DNA of 64,000 nucleotides from Pogostemon cablin (taxonomy: Eukaryota; Streptophyta; Magnoliopsida; Lamiales; Lamiaceae). Position numbers and translations under genes: made by a program. Numbering within the stretch: the first letter of the stretch is position 1; the number at the start of each line of letters is the position of its first letter. The notes beneath the pieces are model-generated. The model had not been told where the DNA came from and did not search any database. It was given only the letters and a program-made list of their open reading frames with translations. The stretch is from contig CM043009.1 in assembly GCA_023678885.1 (NCBI GenBank), positions 15,741,117-15,805,116 on the forward strand. The letters are read 5' to 3'. This document shows, piece by piece, positions 23,298 through 35,460 of this stretch.

Positions 23298-25225
23298 CAT
23301 CGAGTCTTATTTCTTTATGTTGAAATGATAATATATTACATGGATATTTCTACTTCTTTCACACTTTGTTTTTTCGATGATTATATCTACAAAGAAAATC
23401 CAAAATTCAATTTAATGTATTTTAATGAAAGCATGTCGATATACCAATTCTCATGATAGAATGATAATTTGGAGAACTCCGTGATATTCTCTATCAATAT
23501 TTTCAATATTCTAGTGTGATTAGAAAATTAAGAATAAAATTTAAAAGCATTCCGTACTTTAATTAGTGGACATAATTTGTCAAATAAATTAAAATATTGA
23601 AATAGAGTAATCAACGGGTACATATTGCATATTTATTTTCTTATGACAATCAATGGATGGTTAATCGTTATTTTTAAAATATTAAATGATTTGATGCTGA
23701 CATTATCCACTCTAAAACATTATACTTTCTCATTTATTTCCACATTTAATTTTTTATTCTTTAATTTGACACAAAGTTTAAATCTACTCTACTTTAAACC
23801 CAAAACAAACATACACATTAGATTTAATAAACTTAAGTTTAAAAGTTTAGATTTATTAAATTTACTTAAACCCAAAACAAACACCAAATAATTATATTAG
23901 CGGGTGTGTATAGGTCTCATGCGTATAAAAGAGAAAATTATATTTTTTGAGTGGAACGCTCAAAATAGAAAAATTGATCCTTTGAAGGGAAGGGAGAATT
24001 AATTATTACAAATAATGTGTATTTAAAATTTAGTTTTAGGTATAAAAATTAATGTTAGTTTTCCTATTTTACCCACAACAATACTTTTCTTTTCTTTTTT
24101 TGTAAAATTTGAAAGATTTCTTCCATAATTTTTTTATGACAAACACTTGTGTGGTTTTTTTTGTTTTGGAATCGGATCTATCTATGAAAATAATGTACAT
24201 ATAACATGTTGTCCCTTCATAAATGGTCCCCTCAATTAATTAAAACATGTGGTCCCCCACTATAATGGTCCCCCTCATTAACTAACCACCACCGGCTATT
24301 AGATAATTATCTATATATTTTTCGTTTATTTATTTATTTTTTTAAATTCAAAGAAAAATCTAATCATTTCTATAGAATAATCTAATCAATTCAAAAAAGT
24401 AATATAATTACTTCTATAGAATAATATATTAAATGATTTTTTGGCGAATTTTAATAGCTCATAACTGTCGTTATTGGTCAACATTTTTGGGTTACACTTT
24501 CTAATAATTAGATTATTCTTTATAATGAATTGTATTACTCTAATTTTCTAAAAATAAAGTCATGTATTAGTAATAATTAATTGTATGTTGCAGTTAAATA
24601 GATTACTTTATAAAATTAATTAGATTACTTTTTAAAAAGAATTAGATTTCTATTAGATTATAAATAGCAGGATATCCGCAAATAATCAACTTGAATGGCT
24701 GAAATCAACAACCTCATTATAAGTTATAATATATATCCTACCTTATTAATAGTGTATAAATACACGTATTGCATCAAGAATAACATATCTAGAAAAAAAT
24801 ATTCAATCACATTTTCTTTCTTGAACAACTATCCTAAAAATTTATCTCAAAATACCAAAAAAATGTAGGAATAGATACAACTAGAAATCGCCACCGTTCA
24901 TTCCACCAAATGAGGAAACGCCAGTACATTATGTAAGAACCACCAAGTTGGTTGTTTGAGCTGACTATGCCCTCACTACCCCCCAGATAAAAGAGAATCA
25001 TAGTGACGGAGTTTGGGGGAAAGCTGAAATTAGAATTCTACATCCATCAGAACCCGTACAGAGCGGCTGTACTCTATTAGAGCCGACGGCTGTAGATCGC
25101 GACCAGCACATTCAGGTATACAGTAGCTATACAAGGTGGTGGCGCCACTCGTAAAATAAAGCTGCATGAAGCCGTCGAACATTTTGGTAGACGTGTAGTT
25201 ATGCGGTAGGTTGTGAGATTACAAG
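23298..25225. other. AT-rich intergenic stretch, no supported gene
   Basis: The DNA is AT-rich with homopolymer runs. 23625-23891 is open but of biased composition and looks non-coding. Around 24745-24790 there is a plausible TATA-like run (gtataaatacacg) followed by sequence without a usable frame. 24890-25200 is somewhat GC-richer and could be an old element fragment, but I could not place it in a family. Confidence 0.5.
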
Positions 25226-25333
25226 CAGAGAATTATTGGAGAGAGATAAGGGAGATTAGGGTGCCAATTGAAAGAAGCAGAGATTTATTGGAGAGAGATA
25301 AGGCAAATTGGGATGCCAGTTGAAAAAAGGGGA
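25226..25333. repeat. 53-bp tandem duplication
   Basis: Two imperfect units start with cagagaattattggagaga (25226) and cagagatttattggagaga (25279). They share the agataagg... and ...gccaattg/gccagttg parts. Confidence 0.75.
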
Positions 25334-25514
25334 TCCGCCAAAAATCCAGCAACCCGCGAGATTTCATATGACAGTGATTTTGGGATCCAGTTCTATAGAT
25401 GTAATGGGTAATTGATATTTCATTATACGACACTCATGTTAATATAAACAGTTGGTGAGAGATGTACAAGGATAAAAATCAATCAAATAATATAAGATTT
25501 ACAAAACAACTTTC

Positions 25515-25730
25515 CTAACTAGGAGAATCCTTAAAATGCCCCCGCAAAATGGGAGTTCCATCAGCAACGGACATTTTGGAACGCAATAGAACAAACCTCG
25601 TGCGATAAAGTGGTTTAGTTAGTATGCATGCTAGTTGTCGAATGTTTTGACATGAGCAACTGATAGAAGGCCCTTGAACGTGAGGTCCCAAACAAAATGA
25701 GAAAATGTGCGAGGAGAAAATTAGCATTGC
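25515..25730 (-). pseudogene. Copia RNase H tail fragment
   Basis: On the minus strand, two frames give HFVWDLTFKGLLSVAHVKTF and then, after a frame change, QLACILTKPLYRTRF ... RSKMSVADGTPILRGH. These match the C-terminal end of Copia RNase H (HFVRE..., QLADILTKPL). Only this last part of pol is present and no LTR was recognised beside it. It differs from the two full Copia elements in the window, so it is a relic of another lineage. Confidence 0.8.
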
Positions 25731-26416
25731 TGTGAGTTGGGACGGCCACGATTCTGTGAGACGTTATGGCTGTTGCAATGAGGTTCGATTGTTGGGCCTC
25801 TATACTATTCAGATAGCGATCGTGAGCAACAAGCATGTCACGAAGTTCGGGGAGAGAGCTCTCACGGGCCCGACTGGATGCGGCGATTTCACAAATATGC
25901 AGTCCAATCCACGAAGGATGTTGAGCAACATTTGTATATAACTGTCTTCTAATTAGTTAAAACTTTTATTTAAAATTTTAATCACTTTTTATTTATACTA
26001 AAATTTTTTTATGAAATAGTTCACTAGATGACTATTATTTTTCATCATTCAAATATCACTTCACATTCAAATGTTTTCACTTCTTATCTGTCACATAAAA
26101 TTCATATCGAGCCGAAATTCACGTAAGTGTTTTCTATATATGTATAGAATATAATATTATACTATAAGATTCAATAAATTGTGCACGTATGTTTGTGTGC
26201 AGAGATTAAGAAAAAGTCTTGCCTACACTCATCCTTTTACTGCATGCATCCATTTATATTTACGCATATCAAAATTATATACACACATGCAGAAGACTAG
26301 ACTAACCTTAGACCATTATATACCCACATATCCACATACTTTAAAAAATTAATTAAAACATACACATCCCCACAGTTGGCACCCAATTTCAACACCCACA
26401 TCCCTTCCTCCAACCC
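25731..26416. other. Intergenic, no supported gene
   Basis: 25705-25941 is an open frame on the plus strand antisense to the Copia relic and its upstream sequence. I see no family signature in it. 25950-26400 is AT-rich with purine/pyrimidine-poor runs and nothing I can name. Confidence 0.45.
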
Positions 26417-26419
26417 TTA

Positions 26420-27412
26420 TGGTGCGTTTACTTTGAGAGTTAAGGGCGGTTATCCCCTCAATGACGTACCTAGTTAAATTTAACTTACTTTGCAGGTTTT
26501 CAAAAAGGGATAACCTTTCGTGCCAACCAAGACCTGATGAAAAATCTGACGTGGAATGTTGTGCAGAGGCTACACTGACACTCCAAAATTGGACGGATTA
26601 TTTCTAACTCGAGGGTTTAATTGATGAAAATATGGTTTTGCCCTTACTTTATTTAAATTTTAAATGGGTCTTCTTCTCAATCAAGAGCTTCTTCTCAATC
26701 AAGAGAATCGACAGAAGAATCAATTTTAGGGTTCATAATTTGGGAAAATGCGATTCAGGAGATTTGAGATTTCTGGTTAATGGGAAACTTTCTCCAAGTA
26801 AAATCCAATTATACGATGTCGCAATGCCGGACCCTTTTCTGGGGATCGGGTTCTCATGGGAGAGTTCCTCCGCCACATTGAATTTTCAGACACTGAACTT
26901 AAACCCTATCTTGATGCAGGCGAAGAAGAAAATGAAGGAGAATTCGTTGGATTTTACGGAGACGACAGAGCAGAGTTTAAGGAGGAAGTTACCTACTGCA
27001 ATCGACCACCGGAGCTATGCCGGGGACACATGTGTCGGTGTCGGCAGACTTCTGGATGGAGTTGGGCGAGAGGATGAACACCGTGGAGTTGGGGAGAAAG
27101 AGATCCGACGACGAAGACGGAGTTGGGCGAGAAGAGGAATGGTTGGAGAATGAGCAATTGTTTGAAGATTTGATTGAGGTTTAATGGCGGATTAGGCGTT
27201 GAATTTCAACGTGGGTTTCCATCGGTGAATCTGCTCCAAAATATCTGCCTAATTTATTTAATTTAATACTTTATATATTTAAAAAAGGATGTTATGATAA
27301 ATTACTTTAATTTAAACCTAAAAAGTAAATAAGGTTAACTTTAACTCAACCCTCACCAAACGTTCAACTAAGGTTTATTAACTCCAACCCCAACCCAAAA
27401 GTAAACGAACCC
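26420..27412. mobile_element. 993-bp TIR element with TTA target duplication, carrying an ORF
   Basis: The left end TGGTGCGTTTACTTT and the inverted right end GGGTTCGTTTACTTT match at 13 of 15 positions. TTA flanks both sides (26417-26419 and 27413-27415), which is the PIF/Harbinger pattern. Inside, 26632-27153 (plus) is open for 173 codons, with an acidic middle and an arginine-rich end (GEKEIRRRRRSWARRG). A second frame at 26856-27077 overlaps it. Neither resembles a transposase I know. The element is probably non-autonomous and may have taken up a host fragment. The ORF could equally be chance in this GC-richer core. Confidence 0.7.
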
Positions 27413-27420
27413 TTATAGAA

Positions 27421-28211
27421 GAAGAGGAGGGAAAGAAACAATGTTGGCAAGTGATTCCTTACTGTAATTAGTGTTTTAAAATTCTAGGATCTTTGAATGG
27501 GACCTTTAGAATTTAGATAGTCAAGGCCTTAAGGAAAATGATTTTTTTTAATGTATTCTCTCCATTCTGCAATAATAATTACGTTTGTATTTTGCACGAA
27601 AATTAAGAAATAAGAATATAGTATAATATTTTAATGTATAGTACATCGCTGTTAATGAGATTTCTGCATCTGATCGTATCAGCTCTTACTGCTTTCGTAG
27701 CCAGTCTTTCTTACAGTAGAAGCTGTGATTGAATTTCGCTAATCGAGATAGCCTCGAGAACGCCTGGTTACGATCCACAGTTCACGACAACTTTATCACT
27801 AATGCCAGATATGCATTGTCTTTACCTTCCTTGTATTTAGAGACATTCAAAAATATGGGTCCACCCCTTCAAATAATTAATGAATTTCTCATATCGAATC
27901 TTTTCGAACCTGTTATGAATCCCGGGGAGAAAAGGAACTATGCGTTATATCGAGAAAAAGAGACTCGTCGTGTAATCTCTGCTGCTGAAATAGATATATA
28001 GCAATGTGAAAGAAATAATAAAATAAGTAATTTTATTAATGTCCCCATACAAATATATTAATTATTTTATGTGGATTCTATTTTTTTTTTAAAATAGTAT
28101 TCACTGTTAAGGTAGGACGTCCAAATTGCAAATATGTAAGTATTATTAAGAGACGGAGGAAAAATAAAGCAAGGAAAAAAGAGATATTTTGAGTAATTTA
28201 ATAAGAAAAGT
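27421..28211. other. Intergenic stretch with an unassigned 90-codon ORF
   Basis: 27729-28001 (plus) is open and has even amino-acid composition (SLENAWLRSTVHDNFITNAR, ending RRVISAAEIDI). I do not recognise it and see no promoter, splice context or neighbouring relative. The rest is AT-rich. Confidence 0.35.
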
Positions 28212-28214
28212 ATA

Positions 28215-28465
28215 CTCCCTCCGTCCGGCTTAAAGTTTACTTTTTTTATTTTGAATTATCTCAAGTTAAGATTTACATTTCGTCTTTTGTCAAGTTGTGC
28301 CCACACAAAATAATTAATTATTCCATGTAAGGCCAATACAACACTAATACAACTACCCAGTTTATATTAAATATTATTTCTCTCACCTTACTACACATTA
28401 AGATACTATATCTCTTAATCTCCGTGCAAAAAACAAACGTCAACATTAACGCAGGGCAAAGGGAG
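28215..28465. mobile_element. Stowaway-type MITE
   Basis: It begins CTCCCTCCGTCCGGC and ends with the partly decayed inverse GCAAAGGGAG. TA lies on both sides (28213-28214 and 28466-28467). Size and ends fit Tc1/mariner-derived Stowaway elements. Confidence 0.8.
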
Positions 28466-28496
28466 TATAAAATTGTTGGGTTGAATGTAAAAAGTA

Positions 28497-28675
28497 CTCT
28501 CATTTTCCCTATATTGAGTGTCTTATTCAAAGATCCTCATTTCCCTTTTAGTAAAAAAACCTAACATATAACCTACCACTTACTACTAATACAACCACTC
28601 AATACACATAAAATAAGAATACTTCTAAATCTACATGCAAAAATCAAACGATGACCTTTTACCGAGACGAAGGAG
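28497..28675. mobile_element. Stowaway-type MITE, decayed left end
   Basis: The right end CCGAGACGAAGGAG, followed by TA, is recognisable. The left end after TA at 28495 is degenerate. Internal sequence (actactaatacaac, acatgcaaaaatcaaacga) matches the other Stowaway copies here, for example 38582-38808. Confidence 0.65.
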
Positions 28676-28682
28676 TATATAA

Positions 28683-28928
28683 CAATTTTGTAATATTATA
28701 ATACAATGAGAATATTAATATTGTATAATTCAATTCTTTTAAAAGTGTACATAAATTTTTGGAATGGATGAAAATGAAAGGTGTAAAAGTAATTATCAAA
28801 ATGGACAATTTTGTAATATTATAATACAATGAGAATATTAATATTGTATAATTCAATTCTTTTAAAAGTGTACATAAATTTTTGGAATGGATGAAAATGA
28901 AAGGTGTAAAAGTAATTATCAAAATGGA
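28683..28928. repeat. Perfect 123-bp tandem duplication
   Basis: Units 28683-28805 and 28806-28928 look identical. Because 123 is divisible by three, a minus-strand frame runs through both copies, but the sequence is AT-rich and not coding-like. Confidence 0.92.
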
Positions 28929-29240
28929 GGGGGTGCACGTTATTTTGGATAATCGAGCATAAATGGGAAACCAATACCCTACCCGAATGCGCCCGCCCAC
29001 TATCATGGTACCCATCGAGCTACACAAGTAAAATTGACAACCTAAGAATGAAAAAGTAGTGCTTTATGGTTCCAAGCATTTTAAGGTTATATGAAGTGAT
29101 TACATCCTTTCAAGGCACGAAAATAAAGACTCTGAAATCACATAGGCCCACATCACACAAATGAACCCACTGCCACATATGTTTCATTCGAGACTCGACC
29201 ACAAATTAGATACACATGATATGTACACAAGGTAACTACA

Positions 29241-32200
29241 TTAGGCACTATAACCCCTAGTTAAAGGACTCCATGTTGCCAAGTTATTACCTGCCGAGCC
29301 ACAGGCCGCAACACATGCTTCCTCCATATCGGATCGGGACACCCCATGATTGCACATGTTTGCGAATGCACGCATGTGTTTCATGCCGTACTGTGTCAAT
29401 GACCCACAATGTGCCTCGAATAACCGTACCTAATCATCAACCAACTCACCAAAATGATGCATATAGAAAATTTTTATAGTAAGTATAAATATGAGAGCTA
29501 GGCTTACCATTGATTTCAAACAATCCCAATCATCTGCAAGGGGCAATCCCCGACCTCTAATGGATTTGAGAAGAGACGGGGCCTTCTCTGGACCGAATAG
29601 AAACAACCCAATAATGTCTATGCTGCCATCTACATGTTTCCTGTACAGCATCGTATCTATTATCAGCTTTAGCAGCTCCGCCTTCTTTTTTGTACCCTCC
29701 TCGGACTTTTTGTACTGCACTTTACATCAGTTAGATCCTAAGACTATGCTTAAGTTAAAGAGTAATTGAAAATATATCTCGACTAACCCTTTCCCACAGA
29801 AACACAAGTTCAGCATCCCTCTGGTTGACAACACCCATGTGATCTTTAGGGCGGATCCTGTTCGGAGGAAGGTTCACGGTTGCTGGATCAAAACCGTGGA
29901 ACAGGTAGAGCTTGTTGGATTTGACACTCGTGTTCCCATATTCCATGACATGGGATCCAGCAGTGTAGGTGTTGTAGTTAGAAGTTCGATCCTTGACCTA
30001 CGTACAAGTAGCAAGTTGCAGTTTATAACAAACTAAAGGCTTTATCCTTGTCTAGGTACAGACATGTCTAAAAAAGTATTGATTGGATGAGCACCTGCTG
30101 GTATTGCTGCTCTACAGTTTCTCTTCTAAGGTTATGAGTCTCACTGGAGACGAACGTATAAACAGTGAGATAATGCGAGGCAATTAATTGCCAAATAGAA
30201 ATGCAGAAGACATAAACAAGATAAGCAACATTTGCTTTGCAAAGAACATGAGGGAGAAAAAAATAAGGTTCTAGTTAAAGCAATGAAACATTGAACTTGC
30301 TTGAAAAGTAGATGTTTAACTAGATTAATGGACTCATACTGCAGAAAAAATTATGGATGGATCGAGGTTAATATCACTTAACGCAAGCCTACACTTTAGA
30401 CAACGGTCATAATATTGTACCTGTCCTCCATCCAAGCAACACTATATAGATCTCCCAAACACGTAATGTACTCTGGAGGTGGAGCAGGATCCGACCCAGG
30501 ACAGTATGTTCCCCAGCTACTCTCTTCTGCATTTGAAGCCGTTGTCACATAAATGTCCAAATTGTCTGGCATCAGACCTTCAAATATACTTCCACTCTCA
30601 CATGCTTCTATATATAAAACCTATGAAGTCCAACATCAAACTTCATTAGCTAATTGGCAGAGGACATCAAAGATATAAATTTAAGTAGTTAAACTAGATC
30701 TTGACAAATAATCAAGAAAGTAGATGTTCATTATATAGATGGCATGTAAAAGAGCAATAACAATGACACCATGAGAAACCACTTACCGTCTTTTTGTAGG
30801 TGCCAGATGCATGCTTCTTCTTAAGAACATCAATGAAATCTTTAGCATAAAGATAAGGCATATTTGGCATCCCTGAAAATGAAAATGAGACCAGCTTGGA
30901 GTTACTCATTGAATTTTTCAAATGCAACACCTCCAAATACACTTAAAGGACACGAGAGATATAGCAGACAAATGTTTAAAATATTAATTTGGAAAAAATA
31001 AGTTAGCAATGCACCCGATCCACTCACCGAGAACCCCTGGACCACCATGATCAGAATAGTAGATAAATATCCTGTCACCAGGTTTACTGGCCACGACTTT
31101 CCCACTTCCACCTTTTATAGCGCTTTTGTCACCCAGAATTACAGCATAGAAATTCTCTGCAGTCACTTGTTCACCAGTGTAGTCCTTAAACAAGGAGTCA
31201 CCAGCATATTAAATTCAACCAACCTTGATATTCATGAAAAGTTAACTTGTGACATATAACATATTTAGAACACATCTCACTCCCATTTAATGTTTCTCAC
31301 CACATACAACGAGCATGTATTAGAAGAAAAAACAGTGGGAGACAATTTTAGTTCTAAAAGACCTCAGTTTTAAAGCCTTGACATCGAATTTCTCTGTGGC
31401 TAATCTAATATTTCAGGGGTGATTGGGGGTGGGGAACAGTACTAATACTAAGCCAAAGCACAACCACCCATTACAGAACCCTTCCTGCAGCCACAAAGCA
31501 CTATGAACAATCGATATTCCCAGAATTGCAGAGCCTGACCTTGGACCTTCTAACAGTACAGTAATAATTACTCTTGTTTCAATCAATATAACAAGCACAT
31601 TTACTTAGCAATCATTTTGAATCAATGATAACTAAGATGTAATCATAGCAAGTTCAATATGCAGTGTCAACTAATAGTTTAAAGAGAGAAGACGAAATAC
31701 AGAGCCTCCTACAAATAACGCAACAAAAAATGGATAAAGCGCCTAACTTAAAACAAGAAATTGCTGATCATTGTCAGTCCTTGCACGACTTGCTATCTTT
31801 GAAGCTTCAAATTGTCTATACATACACTAGACCAAAATTGGTATCAGCACAAGATATTGTTTAATTAAAATATTCTATATAAATTATTGTTTCAGTTCTA
31901 AATACATCTAGAAGACTAAAGCATCTTTGTACAATTTTTTAGTTTTCTTCAATGAAATCAACAGACAATAGAATCTTACAATATACGTCAACAATTAACA
32001 TCCAGAAAGCATTCAATATTCATAAAGCAATTAGTGAAGATGGCATCAGTAATTTGATTATATGATATACCTTTGGAACACCTGCATAGACATCCTCACC
32101 CTTTGGATGGTTGATCAGAACTCCTTTTCTTGGGTTTAGTTCATTCATTGCAATATCATCATACATGAAAACTACAATATTCTCCTCTTTGATGCCTCCC

Positions 32201-33335
32201 CTTTTAAGTATTTGGTATGCATGGCAAACATCAGCCTATCATTCAAACATCATGTTTAAGAAAATGTTAAGTCAACACGAGAAGAAATATATACCCAAAA
32301 CTAATCTCCGGCATTTACATATCATGCAATTTTGAAGTGAACATATTCTTGATTTGTAATGAATGATTTGATCTCGAACAACTAATTTTTATGAATCCTC
32401 ATCTATGGTGTTTCGTGAAGGGAACACAAAATGATGCTCAGACAGAATTTAGTATATGTTCTAAGACTTGCTTCCCTAGAATAATCATGATCAAAAAGAA
32501 TACGAACCAAATATTCGTTCTCCTCCGTGCATAGTTGTAAAAATATGCCAAATGGGGTTCATTTTCAGAATTCCATGTCAAGATATCAGATGAAAGTTGT
32601 TAAGGCATTTGAAGCCCCTTAGTAAAATTCCAAATACATCATATAAGTTGCATATCATCCACATACTTTTGACTAATTAAAGACAAAAGAGCTTGTATCA
32701 TTTCACAAAGCGTTTATCTTGTACTACTTAAACCAGTTGCTTCTGTTGAATTTGTTTTGATAATGAATAACTCTATGAGCAATCGAACATCCCATTTCCA
32801 GAAAGAAGAAACAGAGCAAAATCATTTATCACAACTTCATATATATATCACAGGAGAAAGAATCCAACATTGGGGCTTTGGGTTTTTAATTTAGACAGAT
32901 TGTTCAAGTGAGTAAGCATGAGATAAAACTAATTAGCTATTAACCAATTCAATAGATAAACCCAATTCCACATCATTTTATTTCTGTGCATATATATGAT
33001 TATAAACACACACATATATGCATACCCCATATCAGAGTAATTGAAACTCACTATGAATGATAACGCACAATAATAAACAATTTAAGCAGCTAAATGTGTT
33101 CAAAACTCACCTGATGCCGATAATTACCAAACCCGTTTGAACCAGCCACCAACACTGCCCAGGTGGTGCCGTTCTCATCCGCTTCGCGACGGTCTGTTGG
33201 CCATCGAATAATCGGATCCCAAGGAGGGCTCCGCCGCCTTACTCCGGCGACGGCGTCGTGAAAAGGCAGCGCCGCCGTCACCACCACCAGAAGCAGTACC
33301 AAGATGACACGAAACATAAACCCGGAAAAGGCCAT
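29241..33335 (-). CDS. VPE: Vacuolar processing enzyme (legumain, beta type), nine exons
   Basis: This is an asparagine-specific cysteine endopeptidase (family C13) that matures seed storage and other vacuolar proteins. Exons (minus) are 33335-33111, 32235-32071, 31184-31028, 30872-30787, 30620-30421, 30143-30095, 29997-29788, 29714-29508 and 29429-29241. Every junction is GT/AG and the phases join to give 495 residues, the usual length. ATG 33335 is chosen because a signal peptide follows ([14 protein letters not shown], cut after about residue 30). The catalytic His is 176 (YYSDHGGPG) and the catalytic Cys is 218 (EACESGS). The C-terminal legumain-stabilising domain ends RGYSA. Stretches such as [11 protein letters not shown] and [11 protein letters not shown] favour the beta clade. 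There are no stops or frameshifts. The introns are AT-rich; the first two are each about 0.9 kb. Short ORFs within them are shadows. Confidence 0.96.
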
Positions 33336-33795
33336 AACTGAAAGGATGAAGAAAATGCAGAGTGGGTGGAGTGCAAACATATTGATATAGTGAGCACGCA
33401 GCAGCCATGCATAGCCGTAGAGTGACACCTGTGGCAATGGTGGGCCCGTATCTGCTGGGTGATTAACAGCTGGATAACTGCTTCGTTACTTGCAGTAAAT
33501 TACTAATTTACTCTGTTTATGTTGGCAGATGCTAAGGTAAACACTCAGCTTGGGAGTATTCGGCAGATACTAAATTAAGAAAAATATTTTTTTGATCGAC
33601 TTTTAGAAAATAATATGGTATTTTTAGAGGGTAAATACTCATTCCATCCATAAAATACTTCGCCTATATTATTCACGTTGTTTTAAAAAAATAAAATAAA
33701 ATTATGTTTCACTTTTTCTACTCACTTTTTACAGAGTTAAAAATATCAGTTTATGATTTGAGATAATTATAATACAGAACCCAACTCATTAACAC
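33336..33795. other. Upstream region of the VPE gene
   Basis: An in-frame ATG exists further upstream (33437), but it would add 34 residues before the signal peptide, so I place it in the 5' UTR. I see no clear TATA box. About 33640-33780 resembles the left half of a Stowaway-like sequence (actcattccatcc...), without a matching right end. Confidence 0.4.
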
Positions 33796-33995
33796 GGGAT
33801 GTCCTGTGACACTTTGGTGTGACATTTCCTGTAACATCTTCTTATTGAATGACACGTTGCGCTGTGGATAAATCTAATCCCTTGCCCCAAGGATTGACTG
33901 ATTGACTTAGGGTATAATTTTCCTTATCTTTTTTACGTGTCACTTATCCAATGGAGTGACACAAGAGATGTTACACCAAAATGACACAGAAGATC
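33796..33995. mobile_element. MITE-like element with long imperfect inverted repeats
   Basis: The first about 60 bases (GGGATGTCCTGTGACACTTT...) are the imperfect inverse of the last 60 (...ATGACACAGAAGATCC). Both arms contain the order gacac, ggtgtgac/ggtgtaac, acatc, gacacgt. Related sequence occurs at about 38050-38150. The target duplication is not clear. Confidence 0.6.
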
Positions 33996-34200
33996 CAGAC
34001 CCAATCATAATCTACTGGAAAAATATTTTAAAATTCCATGAAATTTTAAAAGCTTCTAAAATTTCAGTAATATTGAAAAAAAAAAAACTTTAACTTAAAA
34101 GAAAAATTATTCTAAAATTAAATACATTTGTTAAACTTTGATTAATTAGAAATTACAGAAATTTAGAATTACATTTAAATTTGTTATGTTATAAGAATAA

Positions 34201-34509
34201 GAGCATCCACATTGATTTCTCATTTTTTTTATTTAAACCAAAATGAATTAAACTCTCTAACGTGCGAATGCAGTTTAAATCCATAACCCACCCCATCCTA
34301 CTCACAGTTTCAAAAGTTTAAGTTCAATTTATTTAGCTAAAGGGTCGAGGCCCCATCAATTTTTACATATTTGGGGTTTTAAAAATAGTGGGTTCCAATT
34401 AATTTAAATTGAAAAGTAGATGTGAATGTTAGTTGAGTTTAACCGAGGAGTGTGTAAAAAATGAGTTGGAGTGAAAATGGGGTTTCAACCTAAACGAATG
34501 AGGATGCTC
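34201..34509. mobile_element. Tourist-like MITE, TAA target duplication
   Basis: The left end GAGCATCCACATT and the inverted right end GAGCATCCTCATT form TIRs. TAA is at 34198-34200 and 34510-34512. 309 bp, no ORF of its own. Confidence 0.75.
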
Positions 34510-34992
34510 TAACACTTATCATTTGGTTGAGCTTCCAAATTAGGCAGGAGAGTTCTAATAAACAAATGAGTCTTCAAGCTAACGAAAGATGGAGACAAAA
34601 TAATAAGACACAAGGCAGGGTTAGTTGTAAAAAAAAAATTGTGTAGCCTTGAGATATTCTCACCAATGGTGAAAATGACTTCAATTCGTATTGTCTTGGG
34701 CTGACAGTTAGTTTGGACCTTGAGAAGATTCACACCTACAAGAATATCACACATATAATGACTAAAGTAATTATCTGCAAGAAGCATCACCGGACTGATC
34801 GGAAAGAGCTCGAGATAAATATGGAGTATGCAGTCAACTTTATTGGGGGGATTGTTGGCCTAGGAATATTAATTAAAGAAGCCCGAAGTTATTTAAGTTG
34901 AAAAGCAGCCCATGAATTTGATTAGTTTGCATGGCCCACTAGATAACCCAATTTTGGGTTAAAAATAAAGCTAAGTTTCCTTGGTGGATTTA

Positions 34993-35458
34993 GGGGTGGC
35001 ATACCATATTATTCCGAAAATATCGACTCATACCGTATACTATATTGAAATTATCGGTATTAAAAAAAATCATATTGATATCGTATCGAAAATTTCGATA
35101 TACCGAAATTTCGGTATATTATAGATCAATACCGTTTCATACCGAAATACGAAAACACCTTATTTTATCGAAAATTATCGATTCATATCGAAATTTTAAC
35201 ATATCGATTTAATATTAAAATTTTAAAATACCGATTCATACCTAAATTATGTATAATATTTGAAAATAATTTAATCAAATTATACATATTAAATATAAAA
35301 ATAATAATTATTTTGATATTTGAGTACGGTATATATTGAAATGGCGATTTTTATAAAATTATATACCAATACTGTACCAAAATTTTCAGTATACCATTTT
35401 TGATATTTTTCGATATGATAACTTCAGTATACCGAAATTTTGGTAATTTTGTCCATCC
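34993..35458. mobile_element. CGGTAT-rich TIR element, TTA target duplication
   Basis: The ends are GGGGTGGCA and, inverted, GGATGGACA, with TTA at 34990-34992 and 35459-35461. The body is built of repeated short palindromic words such as taccgaaatttcggta and atcgatatgaa variants. Elements with this make-up are common near plant genes. Confidence 0.65.
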
Positions 35459-35460
35459 TT

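Noticed and set aside
29273..29479. ORF of 68 codons on the plus strand
   Set aside because: It is the antisense shadow of the last VPE exon.
31664..31864. ORF of 66 codons on the plus strand
   Set aside because: It lies within intron 2 of the VPE gene on the opposite strand and has no recognisable feature.
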